Numbered from the stretch's first letter, positions 9,157-18,574 are shown. The stretch: DNA of 64,000 nt from Corallococcus macrosporus (GCF_017302985.1 NZ_JAFIMU010000002.1:558001-622000); one strand, 5' to 3'. The notes: generated by a model from the sequence alone, not told the origin. Program-made: numbers and translations.

Positions 9157-10602
9157 ATGCCCCAGTCTCTGCTCGCCACGGATGGCTACAAGTTCAGCAT
9201 GGCGGAGGCCGGCTGGCCCCTGCGGAAGGAAACGTTCTACTACTCGCACCGCAAGGGCGGGCCGCAGGTGATGCCGCTGGACCTGGAGGCCTGGGTCCGC
9301 AACCTCCTGCCGGAGCCGCAGCCGGACGACTACGCGTTCCTCGCCCGGCACGACTACGAGATGGGCGTGGGCTTCAAGGCCGCCATCCTCCGCAAGGAGC
9401 GGCTGTCCGTGCGCGCCATCCCGCGGGGCGCGGTGTTCCTGCCGCGCGAGCCCATCCTCACCCTCACCGGCCCCTCCGCGCTGGTGTCCTGGCTGGAGCC
9501 GGTGCTGTTGCAGCTCAACTACCGCGTCCAGGTGGCCACGCAGGCCCTGCAGGACCGCGAGGCCCTGGCGCGGACGCTGGCCACGGTGTCGTGCGAGGAG
9601 GAGAAGAGAATCGCCCTGGAGACGCTGGACCAGGTGGGCGTGCGGGCCGTGGCCATCCGCGTGGACTCGGAGGGCTACGTGCAGCGCGTGCGGGCGCAGG
9701 TGAAGGAGCTGGTGGACATCGTGGAGGACCCCTCGCGCATCTTCGAGGTGGGCCTGCGCGCGGCGACCTGCCTGGAGCAGCACGAGCTGGCCCTGCGCGC
9801 GTGCCAGGAGGCGGGCGTGCAGCGCACCAGCAACGTGGAGGGCGCGCGGGTGCTGAACATGATTCCCGTGGGCACCATGGGCCACGAGCACGTGCAGCGC
9901 TACGGCTCCGACGACGCGGCCTACCGCGCGATGCATGAGCGCCGGCCGCAGCGCTCCAGCTACCTGCTGGACACCTTCGACACGCTGACGTCGGGCATCC
10001 CGGCCGCGTTCAAGCTCATCTCCGAGGAGCCGCAGGGCGGGGACTCCATCCGCTTCGACTCCGGGAACAAGAAGCTCCAGTACCTGTACGCGGTGACGCG
10101 CGCGCGCGATTTGGGCATCAAGCCGGTCATCATCCTGGAGGACGGCCTGGACGCGCAGATGACGCGCGAGTTCGAGGAGCTGCGCAAGCAGGTGGGCTGG
10201 GAGCCGACGACGCAGTTCTACGGCTACGGCGGCCACATCGTGGCGCGCACCATGTCCCATGCGCTGACGCGCGACCGGGTGGCGGCCATCTACAAGCTGT
10301 CGTGCTCGGGCGCGACGCCGGTGATGAAGTTCGGCAACGAGCTGGCGGAGGGCAAGCAGAGCGTGCCGGGCACGCCCGTCCTGTTCCGCCGCCGCACGGG
10401 CACCGGGCCGCTGGGGCTGGTGGGGCAGGCGGGGGAGGCGACGCCCCAGGGCTACTTCCCGCTGATGGAGTCCGCCGCGTCCACGCCGTCGCTGGTGGGG
10501 GCGGAGGGCCTGACGCCGGAAGAACAGCGCATCGGGTACACTGCCACCACGCAGGCGCTGGTGGAGTCCATCACCCGGCGCCACTTCCCGCAGGGCCGCT
10601 GA
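9157..10602 (+). CDS. pncB: nicotinate phosphoribosyltransferase
   Basis: A 481-residue enzyme of the NAD salvage (Preiss-Handler) pathway. It condenses nicotinate with PRPP to nicotinate mononucleotide. Family hallmarks are LLATDGYKFSMAEAGW at the N-terminus, the HEHVQRYGSDDAAY and LLDTFDTLTSGI blocks, and the phosphate-binding FDSGN segment. An AAGGAG ribosome-binding site at 9141-9146 supports ATG 9157. The next gene encodes an isochorismatase-fold hydrolase that could supply nicotinate, so the pair looks like a salvage operon. A nicotinamide-specific enzyme of the same superfamily is less likely. Confidence 0.9.
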   Translation: MPQSLLATDGYKFSMAEAGWPLRKETFYYSHRKGGPQVMPLDLEAWVRNLLPEPQPDDYAFLARHDYEMGVGFKAAILRKERLSVRAIPRGAVFLPREPILTLTGPSALVSWLEPVLLQLNYRVQVATQALQDREALARTLATVSCEEEKRIALETLDQVGVRAVAIRVDSEGYVQRVRAQVKELVDIVEDPSRIFEVGLRAATCLEQHELALRACQEAGVQRTSNVEGARVLNMIPVGTMGHEHVQRYGSDDAAYRAMHERRPQRSSYLLDTFDTLTSGIPAAFKLISEEPQGGDSIRFDSGNKKLQYLYAVTRARDLGIKPVIILEDGLDAQMTREFEELRKQVGWEPTTQFYGYGGHIVARTMSHALTRDRVAAIYKLSCSGATPVMKFGNELAEGKQSVPGTPVLFRRRTGTGPLGLVGQAGEATPQGYFPLMESAASTPSLVGAEGLTPEEQRIGYTATTQALVESITRRHFPQGR

Positions 10603-10643
10603 CGTCAGGCGCGGCGGCCGCTGGCGGGTCTGGAGAGGACGTC

Positions 10644-11615
10644 ATGCCGCTGCCCGCACCCCGGTTCCACGACGACGCACGCGCTGGTCAGCTCTACCTG
10701 GAGCGCGTGGCGGAGGTCTCCCAGGAGGCCCACCGCTACGCCGCCGAGCACCGCGTGCGTCCGGCCCGCGAGGACAAAGTCCGCATCGCGGCGTTCGGCA
10801 TCGACGCGCAGGTGGCCTTCTGCACGCCGGGCGCGAGCCTCTTCGTCCCGGGCGCCGTGGAGGACACGCAGCGCACCCTGCGCTGGCTGTATGCGCACCT
10901 GGACCGGCTGACGGGGCTCGTGTTCTCGCTGGACACGCACCGGGCCTTTCAAATCTTCCATCCGGCGTGGTGGAAGGACGCGGAAGGGCGTCCGCCCGCG
11001 CCCATGACGGTCATCACCGCGAAGGACGTGCGGGAGGGCCGCTGGCGGGCGACGCGCCATCCCGAGGAGAGCCTGGCGTACTGCGAGGGGCTGGAGGCGA
11101 GCGGCCGGTACGTGCTGACCATCTGGCCGTACCACGCGCTCCTGGGCGGGCAGAGCCACGCGCTGGTGCCGGCGATGTACGAGGCCAGCCTCTTCCACGC
11201 GCTGGTGCGGGACACGCCCACGCACTTCGAACTGAAGGGCGAGCACCCGCTGACGGAGAACTACTCCGTGATGGCGCCGGAGGTGACGGAGGTGAAGGGC
11301 CAGCGCGTGGGCGAGTTCAACGCGCGGCTGATGGAGCACCTGATGACGTTCGACCGCGTGTACGTCTTCGGGCAGGCCAGCTCGCACTGCGTGCTGTCCA
11401 CGCTGCGCGACCTGCAGCAGTACCTGGAGCGCACGGACAGGTCGAAGCTCCAGCGCATCCACATCCTGGAGGACGCGATGAGCCCCGTGCCCGCGCCCCC
11501 GCTGCAGCCGCTGCCCCCGGGCCTGGACTTCCCGCGCGTGGCGAAGGAGGCCCTGGAGGGCTTCCGCGCCGCCGGGATGCGCGTGGTGCGGACGACGGAC
11601 CCGATGGCGCCGTAG
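10644..11615 (+). CDS. isochorismatase-fold cysteine hydrolase, putative nicotinamidase
   Basis: A 323-residue cytoplasmic protein of the isochorismatase/nicotinamidase superfamily. The catalytic Asp is in FGIDAQVAFC and the nucleophilic Cys in VFGQASSHCVLSTL; metal-site candidates are in the SLDTHRAFQIFHPAWW block. It is longer than PncA (about 210) because of an N-terminal helical extension and an insert after the metal site. Position 41 nt downstream of pncB suggests nicotinamide deamidation feeding PncB, but other amides are possible. A GGAGAGGA sequence precedes ATG 10644. It converges on the glycerate kinase gene with only 6 nt between the stops. Confidence 0.8.
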   Translation: MPLPAPRFHDDARAGQLYLERVAEVSQEAHRYAAEHRVRPAREDKVRIAAFGIDAQVAFCTPGASLFVPGAVEDTQRTLRWLYAHLDRLTGLVFSLDTHRAFQIFHPAWWKDAEGRPPAPMTVITAKDVREGRWRATRHPEESLAYCEGLEASGRYVLTIWPYHALLGGQSHALVPAMYEASLFHALVRDTPTHFELKGEHPLTENYSVMAPEVTEVKGQRVGEFNARLMEHLMTFDRVYVFGQASSHCVLSTLRDLQQYLERTDRSKLQRIHILEDAMSPVPAPPLQPLPPGLDFPRVAKEALEGFRAAGMRVVRTTDPMAP

Positions 11616-11621
11616 ACGGAA

Positions 11622-12737
11622 CTACCGGCCCAGGCGCGCGAGGGCCCACTTCGCGGTGGCTTCGCGCAGTGTCTCCCGCGCGCTGGCACCGGGGCGGGCC
11701 TGGCCGCTCAGCTCCACCACCTCGCGGAAGAGGGACAGCTCGGGGCCGTTGTCCCGCTGCACGATGCCCGCGAAGAGCACCACGTGCGTGCCCTGCGCGC
11801 GCGCAAGCCTCGCGAGCGCCACCGGGCCCTTGCCCATGGACGTCTGCCGGTCGAAGCGCCCCTCGCCCGTGAGCACCAGGTCCGCGAGCAGCACGCGCCG
11901 CTCCATCCCCAGCGCCCGCGCCACCAGGTCGTAGCCGGACGTCAGCTTCCCGCCCGCGAGCGCCGCCAGGCCGTAGCCCAGGCCTCCCGCCGCGCCCGCG
12001 CCCGGCAGGTTCGCCGTGGCCTCGTCCACGATGCGGCAGAACGTGGCCAGCGCCGCCTCCAGCTCCTCCACCGCCGCGGCGTCCGCGCCCTTCTGCGGAC
12101 CGAAGAGCCGCGCGGAGCCGTCGTTGCCCAGGAGCGGCGTCGTCACGTCCGTGGCGATGAGCAGCTCCACCTGCTCCAGGCGCGGGTGCTTCCCGGTCGC
12201 GTCCACGCGCGAAAGCCTCGCGAGGCTCGCGCCACCTGGAGGCAGCGGTGCCCCGTCCGCGTCGAGGAAACGGAAGCCCAGCGCCTCCAGCGCGCCCTTG
12301 CCGCCGTCCGTGGTGGCGCTGCCGCCCAGCCCGACGATGAGCCGCTCACAGCCCGCGTCCAGCGCCGCGCGCAGCAGCTGCCCCGTGCCGTGCGTGCACG
12401 CGGCCCGCGCATCCCGCTGCTCCGGCGGCACCAGGCTGAGCCCCGAGGCCTGCGCCATCTCCACCACCGCCGTGCGCCCGTCGTCCAGCCGCGCCCAGCT
12501 GGCCTCCACCGGCGCGCCCAGCGGGCCTTGCACCGTGAGCTTGCGGCGCTCGCCCTTCGGCATGCCCACGAGCAGCGCGTCCAGCGTACCCGGGCCTCCG
12601 TCCGCGAGCGGCGCCACGTCCAGCACCACTTCCAGCGAGGCCTCCCGCAGCCCCTCCGCCATGGCATCCGCGGCCTCCGCCGCGCTCAACGTGCCCTTGA
12701 ACTCCTGGGGCGCGAGCAACCAACGCGGGCGGATCAT
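11622..12737 (-). CDS. glycerate kinase (GK-I family)
   Basis: A 371-residue kinase of the GarK/GlxK family, which phosphorylates D-glycerate with ATP. Characteristic segments are LAPQEFKGTLSAAEAADAM at the N-terminus, PLADGGPGTLDAL, VGLGGSATTDGG and TGEGRFDRQTSMGKGP. The length matches the family. I used the second ATG (12737) because the conserved N-terminus MIRPRWLLAPQ begins there and the longer frame has no homology. No pathway genes for glyoxylate or serine are adjacent, so its role (2- versus 3-phosphoglycerate formation) is only inferred from the family. Confidence 0.92.
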   Translation of the reverse strand: MIRPRWLLAPQEFKGTLSAAEAADAMAEGLREASLEVVLDVAPLADGGPGTLDALLVGMPKGERRKLTVQGPLGAPVEASWARLDDGRTAVVEMAQASGLSLVPPEQRDARAACTHGTGQLLRAALDAGCERLIVGLGGSATTDGGKGALEALGFRFLDADGAPLPPGGASLARLSRVDATGKHPRLEQVELLIATDVTTPLLGNDGSARLFGPQKGADAAAVEELEAALATFCRIVDEATANLPGAGAAGGLGYGLAALAGGKLTSGYDLVARALGMERRVLLADLVLTGEGRFDRQTSMGKGPVALARLARAQGTHVVLFAGIVQRDNGPELSLFREVVELSGQARPGASARETLREATAKWALARLGR

Positions 12738-12819
12738 TCGTGGACACCCACGGGCGTGGACCCCGCGCACACGGGGGGACTCCGGTGGGCACTCCGCCAC
12801 CGCGTCTGCAGCATGGACT

Positions 12820-13326
12820 TCATCGTTCCTCCCGGGCCGGGGCGGTACTGACCCCGGCATACCATTCCAGGAGGGGGCGTGGCCCCTGGAGCGAGGGCAT
12901 CACGCGCTGTGAAATCCGCTCCAACCGCTGGAGCAGCCGGGCCACCTCTTCGGACGGCTGCCGCGCGGGGCCCTGGATGCGCTGGCAGAAGAACGTGCGG
13001 CAGCCGAACGGCCGGTCCGCGTACACCGTGCAGCGCAGGCCCGCCGCGTCCAGGTAGGGGCACGCACCGTCGGCCCGGGCCGGGGGGAGGGGCTTGCTGC
13101 GCTTGAGCAGCTCCCACTCCGGGAGCCACAGCCACGGCTGGCGCTTCGTCACCGCCAACTGGCAGCACTCACCGCTCGCCGGACACGAGTACGGGGCGTA
13201 CGCCGCATCCGCCTGGCGGTACACGGTGCGCGTCTCCTGGAGGGCGCGCTCCAGTGCCCGCGTACCCGACGCGGGGGCTTCGTCGTCTGCGTCGTCCCAA
13301 TCCCGGCGTGCCATGCCCTGAACCAT
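12820..13326 (-). CDS. YkgJ-family Cys-cluster protein
   Basis: A 168-residue cytoplasmic protein with the YkgJ (zinc/iron-chelating) Cys pattern: SCPASGECC near residue 50, CPYL, then LRCTVYADRPFGCRTFFC. These Cys residues are believed to bind an Fe-S cluster or metal; the function is unknown. The N-terminal ~40 residues are acidic and helical. ATG 13326 is used, with a second ATG four codons later equally possible. It lies 82 nt upstream of the glycerate kinase start on the same strand. Confidence 0.85.
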   Translation of the reverse strand: MVQGMARRDWDDADDEAPASGTRALERALQETRTVYRQADAAYAPYSCPASGECCQLAVTKRQPWLWLPEWELLKRSKPLPPARADGACPYLDAAGLRCTVYADRPFGCRTFFCQRIQGPARQPSEEVARLLQRLERISQRVMPSLQGPRPLLEWYAGVSTAPAREER

Positions 13327-13379
13327 TCCCGCACGTCGGAGCCCATTGGATGGACCCCTTGGATGGGTCCTACCCTATC

Positions 13380-14693
13380 TCACAGCATGCGCAGCACGAA
13401 ACATTTGAGGTACCGCGTCTCGCGCAGGTTGAGGAGGACGGGGTGGTCGCGGCCGGCGCCCCGGCGCTCGATGATCTGCACCCGGCGCTTCGCGTCCGAG
13501 GCCGCGGAGGCGAGCATCTCCTCGAAGGCCTGCTCGTCCACATGGTACGTGCAACTCGCGGTCACCAGGATGCCGCCGGGCCGCAGGAGCTGGAAGGCGC
13601 GCAGGTTGAGTTCCTTATAGCCGCGCACCGCCGCCGGGATCGCGTCCTTGTTCTTCGCGAAGGAGGGCGGATCCAACACGATGGTGTCGTAGCGCTTGCC
13701 CTCGTCCACCGCGTCGCGCAGGAAGTCGAACGCGTTGGCCGTCACGACCTCCAGGTTGGTGAGCTTGTTGGCCTGGGCGTTGTCGCGCAGTTGCGCGGAG
13801 GCGGACTCGGAAATCTCCACCGCCGTGACGTGCTTCGCGCGCGTGGCCAGCTGGAGCGCGAACCCGCCCACGTAGCTGAAGCAGTCCAGCGCCTCGCCAA
13901 AGGCGTACTGCGCCGCCATCACGTGGTTCTCACGCTGGTCCAGGAACGCGCCCGTCTTCTGGCCCTCGAGCAGGTCCGCGCGCACGCGCACCAGGCCCTC
14001 GTCGAAGGGCACCGGGCCCGGCGGCAGCGAGCCTCGCAGGAGGCCCTTCTCCGGGAGGAGTCCCTCCAGGTGGCGCACGCTCACGTCGGAGCGGTTGACG
14101 ATGCCCTTGGGGCGCAGCAGTTCCTCCAGCAGGTCCGCGATGAGCGCCTTGCGCTGCTCCATGGCGGGGACCAGGAACTGCACGCTGAGGTAGTCGCCGT
14201 AGCGGTCCACCACCAGCCCGGGCAGGCCGTCCGCCTCGCCGTGCACCAGCCGGTACGTCGTCTCGCCGGGCAGCGCCAGCTTGCGCAGCGCCTCGGCGGA
14301 CTGGAGGCGCTGGCGGAAGAAGTCCGCGTCCACCGCGACGTCGTCGTTGGTGAGCCAGCGCAGGGAGATCTTGGACTGCTTCGAATAGAAGGCCTTGCCC
14401 AGGAACCAGCCGCGGCCGTCCACCACGCGGACGACCTCACCGCCCTGGAGGCCGGGGTCGCCATTGAGGTCCGCGCGGTAGATCCACGGCGGGCCCGCGA
14501 GCCACCGGTCGGAGCCGCGGCGCAGCAGCATCACCTGGGGCGTGCCGTCCGGGCCCAGCTCCGGGGACGTGCGGTCCGGCCGCATCTTCTCGGGGCGCTG
14601 GCCGTGCTTCTCCGGACGCGCGCCGGGCTTGCCACCGCGTCCGGGGGGAGGGGCGCCGGGACGGCCGGAGCGGGGGGGAGAGGAGGGCGTCAT
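13380..14693 (-). CDS. class I rRNA large-subunit methyltransferase, RlmI-like
   Basis: A 437-residue SAM-dependent methyltransferase. Residues about 1-50 are a basic Pro/Arg/Gly-rich extension absent from E. coli RlmI. A PUA-type RNA-binding domain follows (RRGSDRWLAGPPWIYRADL), then the Rossmann methyltransferase core with CFSYVGGFALQLA, LDPPSFAKNK and ASCTYHV. RlmI makes m5C1962 in 23S rRNA, and the same fold serves other positions, so the exact base is inferred. The start at 14693 gives a plausible N-terminus. The divergent gene begins 60 nt away. Confidence 0.88.
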   Translation of the reverse strand: MTPSSPPRSGRPGAPPPGRGGKPGARPEKHGQRPEKMRPDRTSPELGPDGTPQVMLLRRGSDRWLAGPPWIYRADLNGDPGLQGGEVVRVVDGRGWFLGKAFYSKQSKISLRWLTNDDVAVDADFFRQRLQSAEALRKLALPGETTYRLVHGEADGLPGLVVDRYGDYLSVQFLVPAMEQRKALIADLLEELLRPKGIVNRSDVSVRHLEGLLPEKGLLRGSLPPGPVPFDEGLVRVRADLLEGQKTGAFLDQRENHVMAAQYAFGEALDCFSYVGGFALQLATRAKHVTAVEISESASAQLRDNAQANKLTNLEVVTANAFDFLRDAVDEGKRYDTIVLDPPSFAKNKDAIPAAVRGYKELNLRAFQLLRPGGILVTASCTYHVDEQAFEEMLASAASDAKRRVQIIERRGAGRDHPVLLNLRETRYLKCFVLRML

Positions 14694-14753
14694 CGGAGGC
14701 GTCTCGGAGGCAAAGAGGCGGAGGGGAACGGGCGGCGTATACTCGCAACCCGC

Positions 14754-15305
14754 GTGAGTTACGAGTTGGTCCTTCAGGCGCGGGCCCCGGGCGCCCCCTA
14801 CGACGAGACCCGGGTGGAGGCCCTGCTGGCGGCACGCCCGGGGACCGTCCGCCCGGACGGCGTGCGGGAGTGGGACCTGGGGGTGGGCGTCGTGGAGGTG
14901 CTGCCCCTGCGCGACGGCAAGCGGGTGGTGGGCACGGAGCTGCGCGTGCCGCTGGTGGACCACGAGGAGCTCATCCGCGAGGTCCTGACCGAAGCCGCCG
15001 GGCTGGCCCACAAGGCCCAGCTCCGGCTGTTCGACCCGCAGCTGGGAGAGGTCCTCACCGGCTCCGCCACGGAGCGGGTGGTGGAGCAGTACCTGCGCAC
15101 GGAGCACTACCGGCGCACCGCCAAGCCCATGGAGATCACCCCCGGCCTGGAGGAGGCGATGAACCGGGCGGAGCGGGCGGAGTCGCTGGGCCTGCGGTCC
15201 GAGCCGATGGCGCTGTCCACGCGGCTGGTGCTCTTCGCGGTGGGCGGCTTCGCCATCCTCTTCTTCGTGATGCGCTTCCTGATGGCGCAGCTCAACGGGG
15301 AGTAG
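14754..15305 (+). CDS. hypothetical single-pass membrane protein
   Basis: A 183-residue protein I do not recognise. It starts with GTG 14754 (VSYELVLQARAPG), has an acidic, well-ordered-looking soluble part of about 150 residues, and ends with one hydrophobic helix (residues about 158-179, LVLFAVGGFAILFFVMRFLM) and a short tail. The topology suggests a tail-anchored cytoplasmic domain. The codon bias is strongly GC3 and matches its neighbours. It is divergent from the rlmI-like gene; a TATACT at 14738-14743 could be a -10 element but has no clear -35. Confidence 0.7.
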   Translation: MSYELVLQARAPGAPYDETRVEALLAARPGTVRPDGVREWDLGVGVVEVLPLRDGKRVVGTELRVPLVDHEELIREVLTEAAGLAHKAQLRLFDPQLGEVLTGSATERVVEQYLRTEHYRRTAKPMEITPGLEEAMNRAERAESLGLRSEPMALSTRLVLFAVGGFAILFFVMRFLMAQLNGE

Positions 15306-15400
15306 GCCCGGGTCGGCGCGGCTCCTGGCAGTCCTCCGGGGAGCACGGGTTGTCCGGCTGGAGATGAGCGCGGGAGTGAATCTGGCGTTAACGTGCCGGC

Positions 15401-15967
15401 GTGCTCAAGGTCCTCGTCATCGTCTGCATCCTGTTGCCCCTGGTGGAGCTCTACCTGCTCATCACGCTGGGGCACCACATCGGCTTGGGGTCCACGCTCG
15501 CGCTGCTGGCCGGCTCCGCCGTGCTGGGGAGCCTCATCGCCCGGAAACAGGGCGAGAAGGTGTTCCGCAACTGGCGCGAGGCCATGGCGGGCGGCGGCGT
15601 GCCCGAGGAGGGCCTGCTCAACGGCGTGCTGGTGCTGGTGGGCGGAGCGCTGCTCATCGCGCCGGGGTTCATCTCGGACGTGATGGGGCTGGCGCTGATG
15701 GTGCCGCCGGTGCGCCGCTGGGTGACGGCGCGGGTGCGGCGCTCGCTGGAGCAGACGCTGCGGTCGGGCACCGTGCGCTTCACGCACATCGGCGGCATGG
15801 GGCCCATGCCGGGCGAGGACCCGTTCCAGGACGCCCGGCGCTTCGACGCGCAGGAGACGCCCTCGAAGACGGAGCCCTCGGAGGGCCCCGCGACCTTCCG
15901 TCGCCCCCGGAGCGAAGGGGGCGAGGTGGACGCGGAGCTCACCAGCGACGAGGAACCCCGGGGCTGA
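15401..15967 (+). CDS. fxsA: FxsA-family membrane protein
   Basis: A 188-residue inner-membrane protein of the FxsA family (cytoplasmic membrane protein; the E. coli member modulates F exclusion of phage T7). It has four hydrophobic segments in the first 115 residues and the family motifs PLVELYLLITLG and LIAPGFISDVMGL. The C-terminal ~70 residues are polar and poorly conserved. The GTG start at 15401 leads directly into the first helix. The 3' end overlaps the 3' end of the convergent anti-sigma gene by 29 nt. Confidence 0.88.
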   Translation: MLKVLVIVCILLPLVELYLLITLGHHIGLGSTLALLAGSAVLGSLIARKQGEKVFRNWREAMAGGGVPEEGLLNGVLVLVGGALLIAPGFISDVMGLALMVPPVRRWVTARVRRSLEQTLRSGTVRFTHIGGMGPMPGEDPFQDARRFDAQETPSKTEPSEGPATFRRPRSEGGEVDAELTSDEEPRG

Positions 15968-17795
15968 CGGGCACCCGCTGCGGCGAGCCGTTCCACCGCG
16001 GCGTCACGGGCGTGGGGACGGGCATGGGCGCGGGGGCCTGCGCGGGTGCGCCGGGCTGCGGCTCGGCGGACATGCCCAGGGCGATGCGGGCCTCGGTGGC
16101 GTAGCGGCCGTTGGGGAACTCGCGGAGGTACTGGCGGAACTCGTCCTCCGCGTCCGACGGCTGGTGCTGCTTGTTGAAGCAGCGGCCGCGCAGGATGCGG
16201 GCCTCTTCGCGGTGGCCCGTGCGCGGGCTGGCGACGGCGATTTCTCCAAGGCCCATGAGGAAGCGCCCGCACGTGGTGGCGGCGGTCTGCACCTTCGCGT
16301 AGCCGAGGAAGCGCTCATCGGAGTCGTCCGACAGGAGCCCGCCCGGAACGAGCGCGCCCAGCGTCTTGCGCTTGCGCGGCTCCGAGGACGCGGCCGGGCC
16401 CATGGACGGAGCCTGCACGGCGCCCGGCGTCGGCAGAGGCGCGGAGGACGCGAGCGAGCCCGCCGGTGAGCCGGGGTAGGGCACGAAGTCATCGGACGGA
16501 GAGGTTTCGTTCGGAGTCACGGGCCGGGGGATCTCCGTGTTGGACGCGTGCGCCGGGTCCGGAGCGCTCTCCAAGGGGTTGGAGGCGGTGGCAACGGATT
16601 GGCGCGGCGCTTCCGGAGCAGGAGCTTCCGGCGTCGTGGTGGCGACGGCCTGCGACGGTGCTGCGGAGTCCTGCACGGTCGGGGTACCGGCAGCGGGCGC
16701 ATCCGGGGGCTTGGCAGCCGTGGCAGGTCGTGAAGGGGACTTCTTCGTGGGCAGGAGGCTCGCGACCGCGGCGCCCGGTTCGGCGGCGCGCAGGTCCCGG
16801 AACGCCTGACGGTCTCCGGCGGAGAGCGCGCGAGGCTTCAGCGCTTCACCGGTGCCCGCGAGCTCCACGCGCTGGCCCGCGTCCACGAAGCGCGGAGGCT
16901 GGCCTTCCGCGTCCACGCGCACGCGGCCTTCGAGGACCGCCACCGCGGCACCGGCCGCCGTGCGCTCCACCGAGAAGACCGTCCCCACGACGGACACGCG
17001 CAGGCCGGCGGACTCCACGAGGAACGCCTCGCGCTTCGCATGCGACGCATTCACGGAGAGCCGTCCCTGCTGGACGGTCAGGTGCACGGCGTTCGACTCC
17101 GCGCGAGCGAACACCACGTCCGAGCCCGCCGACAGCCGCACCCGGCTCTCGTCCGGAAGCCGCAGCACCGCCGAGGCCTTCGGAGGCGTCCGCACCGCCA
17201 TGCCCGAGCGCAGCCGCATCCCGGCCGCCAGCGCATGCTCAAGGCCAGTGGCCTCCCGCAGCACCGCGCCCGTGACGCGCTCCGCCTCCGTCGTGGACGC
17301 AGCCTCCGGCCGCACCGCGACCGCCTCTTGCTTCTCGGAAGCCAGCTCCGGCCGGGCCGCGACGGCTTCTTCTGCGGTGGGCCCCGGTTGACCGACGGCC
17401 TTCTCTCCAACCGGCGCGGTCTGCTGCGCGCCGGTCGCGATGACCGACGGGGCCTGCGCTCCGTCCTTCTTCCAGAGCGCACCGCCCAGCCACAGCACCA
17501 GCGCGACGGCACAGGCCCCCGCGAGCGTCATCGTCCAGGGCGACAGGAAGCGCGGCTCGCGCCGGGCCATCCGCTTCGCCGCCTCGGCCTTCAGCCGCGC
17601 CCCGGTCTCCTCCCACCGCACGGACGGCTCCACCGCGCGCGCCGTGTGCAGCAGCTCCCGGGTCTGCACCACGCGCTTCCACTCCGCCTCGCACGCGGCG
17701 CACTCCGTCAGGTGTGCCTCCACGCGGGCCTTCGCGGCCGCATCCAGCTCGCCGGCGGCCAGCGCCCACAGGGACTCGGTCTCATGGCCGGCCAT
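15939..17795 (-). CDS. zinc-finger anti-sigma / FecR-domain membrane protein
   Basis: A 618-residue protein likely to hold the upstream ECF sigma factor. Residues 28-35 form the anti-sigma zinc motif (His28-x3-Cys32-x2-Cys35), a transmembrane helix spans about 88-107, and an extracytoplasmic FecR domain follows around residues 215-345 (LRLPDESRVRLSAGSDVVF and LRVSVVGTVFSVERT). A long Pro/Ala/Thr linker leads to a C-terminal helical TPR/BamD-like segment (SDAEDEFRQYLREFPNGRY), and then a Pro-rich tail. ATG 17795 overlaps the sigma gene by 14 nt, which supports translational coupling. The C-terminal repeat-like domain is an unusual addition to a FecR anti-sigma factor. Confidence 0.85.
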   Translation of the reverse strand: MAGHETESLWALAAGELDAAAKARVEAHLTECAACEAEWKRVVQTRELLHTARAVEPSVRWEETGARLKAEAAKRMARREPRFLSPWTMTLAGACAVALVLWLGGALWKKDGAQAPSVIATGAQQTAPVGEKAVGQPGPTAEEAVAARPELASEKQEAVAVRPEAASTTEAERVTGAVLREATGLEHALAAGMRLRSGMAVRTPPKASAVLRLPDESRVRLSAGSDVVFARAESNAVHLTVQQGRLSVNASHAKREAFLVESAGLRVSVVGTVFSVERTAAGAAVAVLEGRVRVDAEGQPPRFVDAGQRVELAGTGEALKPRALSAGDRQAFRDLRAAEPGAAVASLLPTKKSPSRPATAAKPPDAPAAGTPTVQDSAAPSQAVATTTPEAPAPEAPRQSVATASNPLESAPDPAHASNTEIPRPVTPNETSPSDDFVPYPGSPAGSLASSAPLPTPGAVQAPSMGPAASSEPRKRKTLGALVPGGLLSDDSDERFLGYAKVQTAATTCGRFLMGLGEIAVASPRTGHREEARILRGRCFNKQHQPSDAEDEFRQYLREFPNGRYATEARIALGMSAEPQPGAPAQAPAPMPVPTPVTPRWNGSPQRVPVSPGVPRRW

Positions 17796-18534
17796 GGGAA
17801 CCTCCCACCGGCCGGGCGACGACCAGACGCTGCATGGCCTCGGTGAACTCCAATCTCGCGTGGTGCAGGCGGCTGCGCACGGTGTTGGCGGAGCTTCCCA
17901 CGGCGAGGGCAATCTCGTCCGGGCTCATGCCGCACAGCTCGTGGTAGACGAAGACGATGCGCTTCTTGGGCTTGAGCTTCTCCAGCGCGGCCTCCACCAG
18001 CCGGGCCGCCTGACGACGCTCCGCGGCACGCTCCGGGTCCTCGCCCGTCGCCACCACCTCCGGCGGGTCCGCGAACGGGTCCTCCGGCCGGCGCCGCTTC
18101 CACCTCAGATGGCTGAGCGCCACGTTGGCGCACACCCGGTAGAGGAACGTCTTGAAGCGCGACTCGCCCCGGAAGCCCTTCACCGCCGTGAGCAGCCGCA
18201 GGTACGTCTCCTGGAGCAGGTCGTCCACCTCCACGCGGTTGCCCACCAGGTGGCGCAACGTGCGCGCCGCGTCCAGCTTCGTGGCTTCGTAGAGCTGCTC
18301 GAAGGCGGCGAGGTCCCCCTCCTGGACCCGCTGGACCAGCAGCCGCAGGTGGGCCTCGTCGGAGGAGGCCGGACCGCGCGCGCCCACCGCGCCCACGCCG
18401 GACTCCGGCGGGACCGCGGCCGCCCACGTGCGCGCTCCTCGGCTGAACACCAGGGCCTCTCCTTCAGGGCGACGCCGGACGTCCCCCGCCTCCAGGAACG
18501 CCCTCCAGTCTGTATCGGTGGTCCAGACGAGCAC
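17782..18534 (-). CDS. ECF-type RNA polymerase sigma factor
   Basis: A 250-residue sigma-70 family factor with region 2 (DLAAFEQLYEATKLDAA to VEVDDLLQETYLRLL, then FLYRVCANVALSHLRW) and region 4 (LKPKKRIVFVYHELCGMS to SSANTVRSRLHHARLEF) and no regions 1 or 3. About 65 residues precede region 2, longer than usual for ECF factors and unrecognised. The GTG start at 18534 is the only good one near. The overlap with the anti-sigma gene marks a classical sigma/anti-sigma unit. The divergent Cys-rich lipoprotein gene may be a target, but this is inference. Confidence 0.92.
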   Translation of the reverse strand: MLVWTTDTDWRAFLEAGDVRRRPEGEALVFSRGARTWAAAVPPESGVGAVGARGPASSDEAHLRLLVQRVQEGDLAAFEQLYEATKLDAARTLRHLVGNRVEVDDLLQETYLRLLTAVKGFRGESRFKTFLYRVCANVALSHLRWKRRRPEDPFADPPEVVATGEDPERAAERRQAARLVEAALEKLKPKKRIVFVYHELCGMSPDEIALAVGSSANTVRSRLHHARLEFTEAMQRLVVARPVGGSHGRP

Positions 18535-18574
18535 ACTGCCTCCGTGCCCCTGGGTCTCCGGAGAGACGAAAAAA

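Noticed and set aside
13254-14753. Long upstream extension of the membrane-protein frame at 14754
   Set aside because: It is antisense to the RlmI-like gene and low complexity. Sensible protein sequence starts only at GTG 14754.
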